DNA of 64,000 bases from Roseibium sp. Sym1. Its GTDB lineage: Bacteria; Pseudomonadota; Alphaproteobacteria; Rhizobiales; Stappiaceae. The notes under the pieces are model-generated. The model was not told the DNA's origin and did not search any database. It saw nothing but the letters and a program-made list of their open reading frames with translations. The translations under genes and the position numbers were made by a program. Positions within the stretch are counted from its first letter, which is position 1, and the number at the start of each line of letters is the position of its first letter. This document shows positions 1 to 8,699 of the stretch, in pieces. Location: assembly GCF_027359675.1 (NCBI RefSeq), contig NZ_CP114786.1, positions 434,001 through 498,000 of the forward strand, read 5' to 3'.

Positions 1-441
1 ATCATGGCTTTGTCCAGCGTTAAGGCTCAGCCGGATTGGGAGGCCTTGCGCGTCGACAACCGCGTGGATTTTGGTCGTGAGGCCGCCTCGGGAACGACCG
101 AGACAATGATCTCGATCCCCCTTTTTTGCCGTCGCGGCCTGCTGGTGGGCGCGAACGGAGGTGCTATCGATCATCTGGATGTCGCCTTCATGCGCGGCTG
201 TGATGGCATCCATCATCCGGTCCCAGACGCCAACCTTTCGCCATCGAACGAAGCGGTTGTAGCAGGTGGTGCGCGGACCGTAACGCTCCGGCAAGTCGCG
301 CCATGGCGTTCCGGAACGCAGTACCCAGAAGATGCCGTTTAGAACGCGTCGATCATCGACGCGCGGCACGCCTCGGGGCTTGTTGGGCAGGAGTGGCTCA
401 ATCACGCGCCATTCGAAGTCGGTCAGGTCATATCGGCTCAT
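1..441 (-). CDS. IS5-family transposase, N-terminal part (runs off the left edge)
   Basis: This is a DDE transposase that cuts and joins the ends of its insertion sequence. The visible 147 residues begin MSRYDLTDFEW and include the family features WRVIEPLLP (residues 11-19), NGIFWVLRSGTPWRDLP (35-51) and the first catalytic Asp (Asp92) in IDSTSVRAHQ. GDRDHCLGRSRGGLTTKIH (108-126) follows. The frame is open to base 1, so the other catalytic residues are not visible and I cannot tell whether the protein is whole. The start is the ATG at 441, preceded on its own strand by the AT-richer leader expected between the inverted repeat and the gene. The match to the IS5/IS427 type rests on motif memory and is strong. 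Confidence 0.9.
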   Translation of the reverse strand, partial: MSRYDLTDFEWRVIEPLLPNKPRGVPRVDDRRVLNGIFWVLRSGTPWRDLPERYGPRTTCYNRFVRWRKVGVWDRMMDAITAAHEGDIQMIDSTSVRAHQQAATAKKGDRDHCLGRSRGGLTTKIHAVVDAQGLPIRLSLNAGQSHD

Positions 442-475
442 TGTGAGCTTGAATCAGAAATCGGAGCGATACGAA
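1..475 (-). mobile_element. IS5-family insertion sequence, one end only
   Basis: The first ~0.47 kb is the 5' end of an insertion sequence read on the minus strand and cut by the window edge. The transposase starts at 441. The terminal inverted repeat should lie within the next few dozen bases, but its exact outer edge cannot be fixed because the other end is outside the window. I placed the boundary at about 475 only as an estimate. Confidence 0.7.
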
Positions 476-497
476 AGGGGCCACTTGCGGTGGGGAG

Positions 498-842
498 TTG
501 CAGTCCGGCGCCTTCCGCTACAGAATGAGCGGCATGTTCAATTACTATCTGATCTCGCCAGGTGAGCGGCCACAATCCGTCTCTGTCGCACACCACCTCT
601 GGGGTAACGACTGCGACTTCGATTCAGATGGAAATGATGATGAAGCCCCCGTCGGTGGCTGGACGGAACTGACCGTTGCACTCCGCCCGGAATGTGAAGA
701 GCGCGTCGATGTCGATCCTATCGACGGCAACGAGCCGCTTGTGCTCGCAATCCGTTCAGAATCGGCCGATCTCGCGAAGAAAGCCGCTCTGTTTCTCCAG
801 GTACATTCCGGCGGAGAACTCAGCGAACAGGCACCTCGCTAA
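498..842 (+). CDS. small hypothetical protein next to the IS end
   Basis: This open frame of up to 114 residues begins just after the IS end. Later in-frame ATGs at 525 and 534 give a more natural protein start (MSGMFNYYLI). The upstream promoter region may have been replaced by the insertion. The product is acidic and has no membrane segment. Its second half (GWTELTVALRP, then PLVLAIRSESADLAKKAALFL and a closing GGELS) alternates strand and helix patterns like a small alpha/beta protein. I do not recognise the family. The composition resembles small immunity-type proteins, but that is only an impression. A 7-bp hairpin at 854-870 follows the stop and could end the transcript. Confidence 0.5.
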   Translation: MQSGAFRYRMSGMFNYYLISPGERPQSVSVAHHLWGNDCDFDSDGNDDEAPVGGWTELTVALRPECEERVDVDPIDGNEPLVLAIRSESADLAKKAALFLQVHSGGELSEQAPR

Positions 843-853
843 AGCCATATCGC

Positions 854-870
854 CCCATAATTTTTATGGG
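854..870 (+). terminator. short hairpin after the small orphan gene
   Basis: CCCATAA (854-860) and TTATGGG (864-870) pair around a 3-base loop, 12 bases after the stop at 842. No clean T-tract follows, so this is only a possible terminator. Confidence 0.3.
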
Positions 871-964
871 TTCACAGCCTAATTGCGGTTGGTATTACCT
901 GTCTTGGGAAAGCGCGCAAGCCGCTCTACGCTGTCGAACTGCCGTTCAACGCCGGAGACCCCAC

Positions 965-1318
965 ATGCACGCCTATCTTCCGTTCGACCTCGATGACATT
1001 GTTCCCGAACGCGAAACACCAGCGCCGGAAAAGGTCATTTCGGGAGACCCTCAATTCACGACCTGGCTTGTCGAAGCCCGGGACAGCGACACGCTGTTCA
1101 CCGGCGTGTGGGAGGCGACGCCCGGTTCCTGGCGCATTTCCTATGACGAATGGGAGTTCTGCTCGATCCTGTCCGGCAGATCCCGCCTGACCGGCAAGGA
1201 CGGTGCAACACGTGAGGTCGGACCGGGGGACAGTTTCGTCCTGCAACCGGGCTTTGCCGGGGTCTGGGAAGTCCTGGAAACGACCAGGAAACTCTTCGTC
1301 ATCCGCCTGCCGGCCTGA
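965..1318 (+). CDS. cupin-domain protein (DUF861/cupin_3 type)
   Basis: The 117-residue protein is a single small beta-barrel of the cupin_3/EutQ-like family. Recognisable parts are the central strand pair DEWEFCSILSGRSRLTGKDG, then REVGPGDSFVLQPGFAGVWEV and the C-terminal strand KLFVIRL. The upstream region (FTTWLVEARD, FTGVWEATPGSWRI) is also typical of the family. Members are usually uncharacterised or linked to sugar or amine metabolism, and the true substrate cannot be inferred here. The first cupin motif lacks the usual two His residues, so a metal enzyme role is doubtful. I chose the ATG at 965 because the frame upstream (to 866) has no protein-like composition. It stands alone and converges with the c-di-GMP gene. 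Confidence 0.75.
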   Translation: MHAYLPFDLDDIVPERETPAPEKVISGDPQFTTWLVEARDSDTLFTGVWEATPGSWRISYDEWEFCSILSGRSRLTGKDGATREVGPGDSFVLQPGFAGVWEVLETTRKLFVIRLPA

Positions 1319-1352
1319 TCCGGCTGACGCGCCCGCACCGCCGCAAGGCGTT

Positions 1353-4028
1353 TCAGGACGCCTTGCGCCACGTTTCCGCGCGCACGAATTCAATCAACCT
1401 GTCGGATGACATCGGGGCAGCGAAGGCGTAGCCCTGGAGCGCGTCGCAGCCCAGATCGCCCAGGATCCTTGCATGCTCCATCGTCTCGACACCTTCGGCG
1501 ACAACCTTGATGCCGAGGGACTGGCCGATTTCGATGATCGAGGCGACCAGCCTGCGCTGGCCTTCCGAATGGGTGATCGGCAGGATCAGTTGCCGATCGA
1601 TCTTCAACCGCGAGGGGCGCAGGTGAATGAGGCTGACGATCGATGCGTAGCCGGTTCCGAAATCATCAATCTCGATGTCAATTCCGACCTCCCGCAGACG
1701 TTCGAAATTGGCGGTGATGAGGTCGTTCTTTTCGTCGAGGAAGATGGATTCCAGGAGTTCGAACGACAGCGTGCCCGGCTCAAAGGACAGGCCATCGAGG
1801 CTCTCCATCAGGTTCGCGTCGTTGAGCCGGCCGGCCGACACGTTGACCGACATCTTGGGGATCTCGATCCCGGCGGCCTTCCAGCGCGTGGATTGCCACA
1901 GGGTCTGCTCCAGGATGACACGGTCGATCAGCGGCACGACGTTGAGATCGTCCGCGGTCCTCAGGAAAACGTCCGGGGTCAGGATGCCCTCGACGGGATG
2001 ATTCCACCTGGCAAGCGCTTCCACCCCGGTGATCTGCAGGGTTCGGGCATCGAACTGGGGCTGGAAGTACGGCAGGAATTCCTGGCGTTCCAGGCCACAG
2101 AGAATGTCGTCGGCAACCTTCTTGTTGCGGACGATTTCCGATTTCAGCGTGTCGGAGAAGAATTCGAACCGGTTGCGGCCGTTGCTCTTGGCCCGGTAAA
2201 GCGCGATGTCGGCGTCGATCAGCAGATGCCGTCCGTAATCGCTGACCGTGGTGTCGGCCATGGCAATGCCGATACTCACGCCGATCCGGCATTGATGGTT
2301 CTCGAAGGGAACCGGCTGACGCATCTGCTTGATGATCCTGCCTGCCAGGGCCGCAAGCGCCTCCTCGTTCGTGGGTTCGGTAATGGCGATGACGAATTCG
2401 TCCCCGCCGATGCGGGCGACGAAGTCGGTGCTGCGGGCCTTTTTCTTGAGGACCGACGCCGCGTGCGTCAGCATGCTGTCGCCGGCCGCGTGACCGAGCG
2501 TGTCGTTGATGTGCTTGAACCGGTCCAGGTCGATGTGCAGCAATGCGGTGGGCTTGCGTACCGATTGTTCGTCAAGGAGATGCTGATCCAGAAAACGCCG
2601 GTTCGGCAATCCGGTGAGACTGTCGTGCAGCGAATGATGCTCCATGAGCGCACGCGCGTCTTCCAGGTCACGGTTCCTGTCCTCGGCGTTCTGCTTTGCC
2701 TTCAACAGCCGCGTCTTGAGCTGGATGTCGCGGGAGACATCCCAGTTGACGCCGAGTATGTAGCGCTGGTCACGATTGTTGGTATGAACCGCACCAATGG
2801 CCCTGATCCAGCGCGTCGATCCGTCCCTCAGGATCACACGGAAGTCGGAATGATACATGCCACCGGCAGAGATCGCGTCCCAGTATTCCTTTTCCGCGGC
2901 CTCGCGATCATCCGGATGCAGGCACTCGGACCAGATGGTGTAGTCCGACGTATCGCGGCCGTCCTCGATGTCGTAGAGCTCGCGCATGCGCCCGTCCCAG
3001 GTCAATTCGCCGGTTTCCAGATTGAGTTCCCAGATGCCGATCTTCGACGTGTCGAGTGCAAGCTTCAGGCGTTTCGAAAGACCTTCCATCTGGTTCTGGC
3101 GGCGCTTGAGTTCGCGCATGTGGCCGCGGCGCTGGTCGTAAAGCTGGCCCGCGACGAAAATCGGCAGAATGACCAGAAGACCGCCGATCACGATGAGCGA
3201 GCGGACCTGCCAGGTGTTTTCGGGCATGTCGGACCAGCCGCCTTTCGGGATCGCCGCGATCTGCCAGCGCCCGGACGGCAAGACGATTTCCGAAAGGACG
3301 GGACTTTCGTCCAGGACCTGCCCGTCACCGAAAAAGACGCTCTTGTCCGACACGTCTGCGTCGCGTCCCGAAATCGCTATTTCGATCGGCAGGTCCGGAT
3401 CGGTCAGGCCGCTGTCGGCGTAAAGGCGCTCGGCATCGACAACGGCGGCCACCAGGCCCCACAGGCTCCGGGTGCCGTCGTCATTCTCGGTAAAGACTGG
3501 AAATCGCCCGATGAAGCCGATACCGCCCTGCAACAGGTTGACGGGTCCGGCCAGGATCATCTCGCCGGACTCCACCGCCCGCATCGCCGCTGCGCGTTGC
3601 TGCTCGTTTTTCCGGTAATCGAGCCCGATGGCTTTTTCGTTGCCTTCCATCGGATACATCAGGCTGACAACAAGATCCGGCGCTCCGGCAACATTTCGGA
3701 GCTGGGAGTGCTTTCCGATCAGGGAACGGGAAATGCGGCCAAACTGGTCCTGGCTGATGTCCGGCTGGGTGGCGATCAGGGCCACCAGTCCCCGGACAAG
3801 CTGCAGGTTGCTGTTGATGTTGCCTTCAAGCCTCGCCCGGACCAGGCCAAGCTGTTCGCCCACATCCGCGCGGGCGCGCTGCATGTGGACCGACCGGTTC
3901 TGCACTTCCGCGAAAATTCCGGCAACAATCGTCACGGAGAATGCGATTGCGACCGCGGCAAGACCTATCAGGCTTGGCCGCGACAGAATGAGGCTGGCGT
4001 CCAATCGTGAAAAAAAAGACTTCGGCAT
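1353..4028 (-). CDS. CHASE-PAS-GGDEF-EAL membrane c-di-GMP enzyme
   Basis: An 891-residue inner-membrane signalling protein that makes and/or degrades cyclic di-GMP. An N-terminal membrane helix (about 20-41) and a second one (about 277-296) bracket a periplasmic CHASE sensor domain (about 75-260). A PAS domain with a PAC tail (about 320-435) follows, then a GGDEF domain (about 465-625, intact GGDEF at 541-545) and an EAL domain (about 640-888). The EAL domain keeps EAL at 670-672, the DDFGTGYAS loop and the KIDRQ motif. Both active sites look intact, so either activity is possible. The CHASE domain implies an external small-molecule signal. The ATG at 4028 has a GAAGG ribosome site. C-di-GMP commonly controls attachment, and a Tad pilus locus lies in the same window, but no direct link is visible. 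Confidence 0.93.
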   Translation of the reverse strand: MPKSFFSRLDASLILSRPSLIGLAAVAIAFSVTIVAGIFAEVQNRSVHMQRARADVGEQLGLVRARLEGNINSNLQLVRGLVALIATQPDISQDQFGRISRSLIGKHSQLRNVAGAPDLVVSLMYPMEGNEKAIGLDYRKNEQQRAAAMRAVESGEMILAGPVNLLQGGIGFIGRFPVFTENDDGTRSLWGLVAAVVDAERLYADSGLTDPDLPIEIAISGRDADVSDKSVFFGDGQVLDESPVLSEIVLPSGRWQIAAIPKGGWSDMPENTWQVRSLIVIGGLLVILPIFVAGQLYDQRRGHMRELKRRQNQMEGLSKRLKLALDTSKIGIWELNLETGELTWDGRMRELYDIEDGRDTSDYTIWSECLHPDDREAAEKEYWDAISAGGMYHSDFRVILRDGSTRWIRAIGAVHTNNRDQRYILGVNWDVSRDIQLKTRLLKAKQNAEDRNRDLEDARALMEHHSLHDSLTGLPNRRFLDQHLLDEQSVRKPTALLHIDLDRFKHINDTLGHAAGDSMLTHAASVLKKKARSTDFVARIGGDEFVIAITEPTNEEALAALAGRIIKQMRQPVPFENHQCRIGVSIGIAMADTTVSDYGRHLLIDADIALYRAKSNGRNRFEFFSDTLKSEIVRNKKVADDILCGLERQEFLPYFQPQFDARTLQITGVEALARWNHPVEGILTPDVFLRTADDLNVVPLIDRVILEQTLWQSTRWKAAGIEIPKMSVNVSAGRLNDANLMESLDGLSFEPGTLSFELLESIFLDEKNDLITANFERLREVGIDIEIDDFGTGYASIVSLIHLRPSRLKIDRQLILPITHSEGQRRLVASIIEIGQSLGIKVVAEGVETMEHARILGDLGCDALQGYAFAAPMSSDRLIEFVRAETWRKAS

Positions 4029-4173
4029 CGCACCTTCGTAAGTTGAGCACTCTCCAACTTCGCTCGATTATGACGACCGAGTCTTGGATCTTGTTTCAGA
4101 ATATCATTAAAAACGAAACAAATGCCTAAAGGTCACTTTGCCTTCCTGGGCGTCATGCCGGCCACGTGCCCCC

Positions 4174-5094
4174 TCACCTGAGCAACACGACCCCCACCAC
4201 CGCTGCCACGATCAGGATGCAGCCGAAGATTTCCGACCTGACGATCACCTCCTTGAACACGAGCCAGGAGGCCAGGAAGGTGAACACCAGTTCGACCTGG
4301 GCGAGCGCACGCACGTAAGCCACGTTTTGCAGGGTCATCGCCGTGAACCAGCCGATGGAGCCGGCCACGCCGGACGCGCCGACCCAGACGGCAGCCCGCC
4401 AGGCCGTCAGGCTGGCACGCAGCTGGTCCGGTTCGCGCGCCGCCATCCAAACGGCCATGACAATGGTCTGAAACAGGGTCGCAAAAACCAGGGCGTAGGC
4501 CGCCTGCATCGGTACGCCCGTCCCTTCCAGAGACAGGGACGCGGTCCGGTAGGCAACGGCGGAAGCACCGAAGAAGGCGGCCGACGCCAGCCCGATCAGG
4601 GCGGGACGGCCGACCAGGCTGCTGCGGATGGCGGCGGCTGTGAGAGGCACCCGCGCCAGTGAAATCACGATCACGCCGGTAATGCCGATCAGGATGCACA
4701 CGCCGGCGGTCAGGGTGATCTGCTCGCCCAGAACCAGAAAGCCGAACAGGGCTGCCTGGATCGGTTCTGTCTTGGAATAGGCGGTTCCGACCGCAAAGTT
4801 GCGGTAGGAAAACAGGTGAATCAGCAGGAAGGTCGCCAGGATCTGCGCCAGACCGCCCAGCGCACCCGCCACCAGCAATGTCAGTGTCGGTCTCGGCAAG
4901 GCATAGCCGAAGACCAGATGCAGCACCGCCAGATAGGCAATGGCGAAAGGAACACCGTAACCGAAGCGGACAAAGGTCGCCCCCGTGGTGCCCAGCTGGC
5001 CCTTCAGGTGTTTCTGCATGGCCGTGCGCAAGTTCTGGCAGAACGCCGCGCCTATGGTGATCGGGATCCAGAGCTCCACTGCACTTCTTTCCAT
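4174..5094 (-). CDS. EamA/DMT-family membrane transporter
   Basis: The 306-residue protein is almost entirely hydrophobic, with about ten membrane helices in two repeated EamA halves (roughly residues 8-145 and 165-305). That is the usual size and plan of drug/metabolite exporters. The end of the first half shows the family pattern of an acidic residue before the fifth helix (LGEQITLTAGVCILIGITGVIVI), and the second half ends with the equivalent WLVFKEVI and a final helix. The substrate cannot be told from sequence; such proteins export amino acids, nucleotides or small metabolites. It is transcribed towards the c-di-GMP gene and diverges from dapD. A longer frame on the same strand (to 5113) is in another reading frame and was not chosen. 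Confidence 0.88.
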   Translation of the reverse strand: MERSAVELWIPITIGAAFCQNLRTAMQKHLKGQLGTTGATFVRFGYGVPFAIAYLAVLHLVFGYALPRPTLTLLVAGALGGLAQILATFLLIHLFSYRNFAVGTAYSKTEPIQAALFGFLVLGEQITLTAGVCILIGITGVIVISLARVPLTAAAIRSSLVGRPALIGLASAAFFGASAVAYRTASLSLEGTGVPMQAAYALVFATLFQTIVMAVWMAAREPDQLRASLTAWRAAVWVGASGVAGSIGWFTAMTLQNVAYVRALAQVELVFTFLASWLVFKEVIVRSEIFGCILIVAAVVGVVLLR

Positions 5095-5262
5095 TTTGTT
5101 GATTTGGCCTCATGATTCCAGATCAACGATCAACTTAAAACTGCCAAAATCACATCCGACTATTTATTTTTTCTCATCTTTTTAAACGAGCAGCCGCCGC
5201 GATGCCCCCGCGTGGAGGGCAAGGCGGTGACGGCTATGCGACACCCCCCGGGCCTGACACGC

Positions 5263-5291
5263 TTGACAGCGCAGCATCGGGGGGCTTAGGT
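5263..5291 (+). promoter_or_regulatory. possible dapD promoter
   Basis: A perfect -35 hexamer TTGACA lies at 5263-5268, about 60 bases upstream of the dapD start. The -10 element about 17 bases later (around 5286) matches poorly, so this is only suggestive. Confidence 0.35.
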
Positions 5292-5330
5292 CCGCGCCAG
5301 AAAAGTCAACGCTCGGAGACCACCTGCCAG

Positions 5331-6182
5331 ATGACCCAAGATCTCGCTTCCCTGTCCAAGATCATCGATGCGGCTTTCGAAGACCGTGCCGCCATCGACA
5401 CCAGCACCACCGGTGAAGTCCGGGATGCGGTCGAGGAAACCCTGAACCTTCTGGACCGGGGCGAGCTGCGCGTTGCCGAAAAGACCGGCGGCGACTGGAC
5501 GGTCAACCAGTGGGCCAAGAAAGCCGTGCTGCTGTCCTTCCGTCTCAACCCGATGGACGTCATCAAGGGCGGCCCGGGAGATGCCACCTGGTGGGACAAG
5601 GTTCCCTCGAAGTTCGAAGGCTGGCGCGGCATGGATTTCGAACGGGCGGGCTTCCGCGCCGTTCCCAATTGCACCGTTCGCCGCTCCGCCTTCATCGGCA
5701 AGGGTGTCGTGCTGATGCCGTCCTTCGTCAACCTGGGCGCCTATGTCGATGAAGGCACGATGGTCGACACATGGGCGACCGTCGGCTCCTGCGCGCAGAT
5801 CGGCAAGAATGTGCACCTGTCCGGCGGCGTGGGCATCGGCGGCGTCCTGGAGCCTCTGCAGGCGGGGCCCGTGATCATCGAGGACAATTGTTTCATCGGC
5901 GCCCGTTCCGAGGTGGTCGAGGGCTGTATCGTGCGCGAGGGCTCCGTGCTCGGCATGGGCGTCTTCATCGGCCAGTCGACCCGGATCGTCAATCGCATGA
6001 CCGGCGAGATCAGCTACGGCGAAGTGCCGCCCTATTCCGTGGTCGTCGCCGGATCCATGCCGACTTCGAGCAAGATGGGCAACGGCGAACCGGCCCCGAA
6101 CCTCTATTGCGCGGTGATCGTGAAGACCGTCGACGAAAAGACCCGGTCCAAGACCGGCATCAACGAATTGCTGCGTGACTGA
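5331..6182 (+). CDS. dapD: 2,3,4,5-tetrahydropyridine-2,6-dicarboxylate N-succinyltransferase
   Basis: DapD transfers a succinyl group from succinyl-CoA to tetrahydrodipicolinate in the succinylase branch of lysine and diaminopimelate synthesis in the cytoplasm. The 283-residue product has the usual length. The N-terminal helical part (to about 100) includes [19 protein letters not shown]. The left-handed beta-helix of hexapeptide repeats runs from about 110 to 235 ([20 protein letters not shown], then [20 protein letters not shown]). I placed the start at 5331, where a GGAGAC ribosome site sits about 10 bases upstream; the frame is open further upstream but is not protein-like. A strong terminator follows. 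DapE is encoded 0.6 kb away on the other strand and acts two steps later in the pathway. Confidence 0.97.
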   Translation: MTQDLASLSKIIDAAFEDRAAIDTSTTGEVRDAVEETLNLLDRGELRVAEKTGGDWTVNQWAKKAVLLSFRLNPMDVIKGGPGDATWWDKVPSKFEGWRGMDFERAGFRAVPNCTVRRSAFIGKGVVLMPSFVNLGAYVDEGTMVDTWATVGSCAQIGKNVHLSGGVGIGGVLEPLQAGPVIIEDNCFIGARSEVVEGCIVREGSVLGMGVFIGQSTRIVNRMTGEISYGEVPPYSVVVAGSMPTSSKMGNGEPAPNLYCAVIVKTVDEKTRSKTGINELLRD

Positions 6183-6216
6183 GTTTTCAGCCCGCACCTG
6201 ACGAAAGCTTTTTGGA

Positions 6217-6241
6217 CCCGCCCTTACGAGGGCGGGTTTTT
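6217..6241 (+). terminator. rho-independent terminator of dapD
   Basis: A perfect 7-bp stem CCCGCCC (6217-6223) / GGGCGGG (6230-6236) with a 6-base loop is followed by TTTTT (6237-6241). It lies 35 bases after the dapD stop and touches the end of the convergent gene. Confidence 0.92.
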
Positions 6242-6825
6242 CATGTCCCCCACATCAGGCCGACAAGCTGGGAAATCACGAGGGTCAGAAGCACGTCGAG
6301 GACGACAACGCCGATCGACAGACCGATGGGGGCCTGCAGCGCGATCCGGGCGACGAGAAAACGGTACCAGATCACGACCAGCAGGCATGTGAGCGACAAC
6401 AGCACCGCAATGCCCGCACTGATGACACCGAGCAGGAACAGAAGATAGGTAATGAGATACGGCACCGATGCCAGCAGGCTGGTCCAGTTGCGCACGACAA
6501 TGAACGGGACATAGCGGTTCGAGATGCCGATGGGTACCGCCACGACCGCGAGCAGCAATGGCAGCGCCAGCCAGTCGATTCCCAGTCCGACCGTCTGGGC
6601 AAACCAGAAGGCGTCGTTGGGAAAGGCATCCGGGTGGTACAGGTTCTCGGAGAAATAGAATCTTTTCTCGGCAAGACCGCTGACCAGGAACGCGGGCACC
6701 AGCAAAAAGATGACCTGGAAAGACCGCCAGAACCCCTGGATCGACTGATCGAAAAACGCCATGCCCTCCGGCCGGTTGCGCAAAAGCAGCCAGGAGCCGT
6801 CCAGTGCCGCGCGGATTTCGCCCAT
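6241..6825 (-). CDS. membrane protein of unknown function downstream of dapE
   Basis: The 194-residue protein is predicted to have about four membrane helices (around residues 37-52, 85-107, 120-142 and 170-190). The N-terminus MGEIRAALDGSWLLLRNRPEGMAFF is amphipathic and cytoplasmic-looking. I do not know a functional name. The start is the ATG at 6825, only 5 bases after the dapE stop, so the two are almost certainly co-transcribed. A hypothetical membrane protein beside dapE is, as far as I recall, a recurring arrangement in rhizobial relatives. Longer upstream readings overlap dapE and were rejected. Confidence 0.75.
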   Translation of the reverse strand: MGEIRAALDGSWLLLRNRPEGMAFFDQSIQGFWRSFQVIFLLVPAFLVSGLAEKRFYFSENLYHPDAFPNDAFWFAQTVGLGIDWLALPLLLAVVAVPIGISNRYVPFIVVRNWTSLLASVPYLITYLLFLLGVISAGIAVLLSLTCLLVVIWYRFLVARIALQAPIGLSIGVVVLDVLLTLVISQLVGLMWGT

Positions 6826-6830
6826 GTTGA

Positions 6831-8003
6831 TCAAATTCGACCTGCTCCCGAAAAATAGCTGCCCAGGAAGCTTTTGTAGACCGCCGCGAGCCGATCGAGA
6901 TCGGCGGTTGCAACACATTCGTCGACCTTGTGCATGGTCTGCCCGACAAGGCCGAATTCCACTACCGGACAATAGTTCTTAATAAAACGTGCATCGGACG
7001 TGCCGCCACCGGTGGACAGCTCCGGGGTGCGGCCGGTTACGGCTGCAACCGCATCGGAGAGCGCGCTGATGAGAGCCTCGTCCTTCGTCAGGAAGGATTC
7101 ACTTGCATCGCGCTTGAAGTCCAGACCCAATTCAAGATTTCCGATATCGACACTTTCCAGCGTCTGCCTGATCCTGGCCTTCAGGCTGTCAAGCGTCCAC
7201 TCGTCGTTGTAGCGGATGTTGAAACGCGCCTCGGTCCGCGCGGGGATGACGTTGAACGCCGGGTTGCCGGTATCGACGGTAACGATCTCCAGATTGGACG
7301 GCTGAAAACGGTCGTTGCCGTCGTCCAGCTTCAGGGCGTCAAGCGCCGCCAGGAGCCGGAGGAGACCGGGTACTGGATTGTCGGCCAGATGCGGATAGGC
7401 AACGTGTCCCTGCACTCCCCGGACGCTGACGATGCCGGACAGCGAGCCGCGCCGGCCCACCTTGATGGCGTCCCCAAGCATTTCCGGATTGGTTGGTTCG
7501 CCGACAATGCAGGCGTCGAATACCTGGCCTTGCTCCCTGGCCCAGTCGAGCAGCTTGACCGTGCCGTTGACGGCGGGACCTTCCTCGTCACCGGTGATCA
7601 GGAAGGAGATCGTTCCACCGAAATCCGGTCCGTTTTCCTGAACGAAATCGAGTGCCGCGGCCGCAAAGGCGGCAATCCCGCCCTTCATGTCGACGGCGCC
7701 GCGTCCATAGAGCATGCCGTCGGCAATCACACCGTCAAAAGGGCCGTGGCTCCAGTCGCCCTCCGCGCCGGCGGGCACGACATCCGTGTGCCCGGCAAAG
7801 ACGAAATGAGGCGCACCGCTGCCGATACTGGCAAAGAGGTTCTCGACGTCGGGTGTGTCCGTGTCCCGGAACGTGACACGGCTGACCTTGAAACCGGCGC
7901 CGTCCAGCAAGGTTTCCAGAGCCTGGAGCGCGCCGCCCTCGGCCGGAGTGACCGACGGACAGCGGATCAGGTCCTGTGCGATGGATACGGCGGAAGCGGG
8001 CAT
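6831..8003 (-). CDS. dapE: succinyl-diaminopimelate desuccinylase
   Basis: DapE is a di-zinc M20 amidohydrolase that releases succinate from N-succinyl-LL-diaminopimelate, the penultimate part of the lysine/murein precursor route. The 390-residue chain has the normal length. Metal and catalytic residues are all present: His72 and Asp74 in FAGHTDVVPAG, Asp105 in GAVDMKGG, and Glu140-Glu141 in GDEEGPAVNG. Near the C-terminus GGGTSDARFI and EFGLVGQTMHKVDE (His ligand) are conserved. The dimerisation (lid) domain spans about 180-295. It leads a two-gene unit with the small membrane protein downstream. Its start, MPASAVSIAQDLIRCPSVTP, is standard. Confidence 0.97.
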   Translation of the reverse strand: MPASAVSIAQDLIRCPSVTPAEGGALQALETLLDGAGFKVSRVTFRDTDTPDVENLFASIGSGAPHFVFAGHTDVVPAGAEGDWSHGPFDGVIADGMLYGRGAVDMKGGIAAFAAAALDFVQENGPDFGGTISFLITGDEEGPAVNGTVKLLDWAREQGQVFDACIVGEPTNPEMLGDAIKVGRRGSLSGIVSVRGVQGHVAYPHLADNPVPGLLRLLAALDALKLDDGNDRFQPSNLEIVTVDTGNPAFNVIPARTEARFNIRYNDEWTLDSLKARIRQTLESVDIGNLELGLDFKRDASESFLTKDEALISALSDAVAAVTGRTPELSTGGGTSDARFIKNYCPVVEFGLVGQTMHKVDECVATADLDRLAAVYKSFLGSYFSGAGRI

Positions 8004-8048
8004 GGAGAAGTCTCTTGTCTTGATTGGATTCTCGGCGGCAGGGCTTGC

Positions 8049-8474
8049 TCAGCGCTTGCGCCAGTAACTGTTCGGCACCGGCCCGTGCCGGTTGGCTTCG
8101 GCCTTGCTCGGAACGATACCCAGGAAGATGAGCATGATCAGATTGAAGACAGGCACGAAAATCAGCAGCGCCAGAAAACCGCTTTGGCCGATGTCCTGCA
8201 AGCGCTTGATCACCAGGGCCAGTTCGAACCATTGCAGCACGAAGAACAGAACCGGGAACAGCGGATTGGTCCCGAGATATTCGCCGGCCATCAGGGATTC
8301 GGGAGTCGGTGTCTCGACGGAGGACAACCACCAGATCCGGATCGCGATGCCAAAGACGATCCAGATCAGTATGAAGCACAGCCAATAGGGTTCGCGGCTG
8401 ATGCGGCCGATCGGGCTTAACAGGGCCCACAGGGGGCCCGGGGAAATATTCGCGCTTGGAGGAGAGGTGCTCAT
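8049..8474 (-). CDS. DUF805 membrane protein
   Basis: A 141-residue inner-membrane protein of the DUF805 family. The family hallmark is an early 'GRISREPYWL' segment (about 18-28), then hydrophobic helices, then VIKRLQDIGQSGFLALL (about 85-100), the R-hx-D-G-type motif shared by DUF805 proteins. About four membrane helices are visible. No biochemical function is known for the family. The ATG at 8474 has a weak GCGGG site; an in-frame ATG at 8504 has no ribosome site. The gene ends 45 bases upstream of dapE and may be in the same transcript. It diverges from the MscS gene. Confidence 0.82.
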   Translation of the reverse strand: MSTSPPSANISPGPLWALLSPIGRISREPYWLCFILIWIVFGIAIRIWWLSSVETPTPESLMAGEYLGTNPLFPVLFFVLQWFELALVIKRLQDIGQSGFLALLIFVPVFNLIMLIFLGIVPSKAEANRHGPVPNSYWRKR

Positions 8475-8699
8475 AAATCCCGCTCGGTTTGATGGATCCT
8501 GCATGGAGGTAGACGCATAAGCGGAATGGATCAAGCTCTGACATGCACTAGTCATGGACAGGTTTGACGATGAGCCCGGATGCAGCAGTTTCCGCAATGG
8601 CCCCGCGACGCGGCGGGACCGGGTAATTTTAGTGGAAATTGCACGGTCAGCGTGTCTAACTTGGTTTCGAAGGTTCAACGAAGACGAGGGGGCTCGCCG

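Noticed and set aside
1473..4010. Long open frame (845 codons) on the plus strand opposite the GGDEF-EAL gene
   Set aside because: It is the antisense shadow of a GC-rich gene: no domain, no ribosome site, and the minus-strand protein has intact catalytic motifs.
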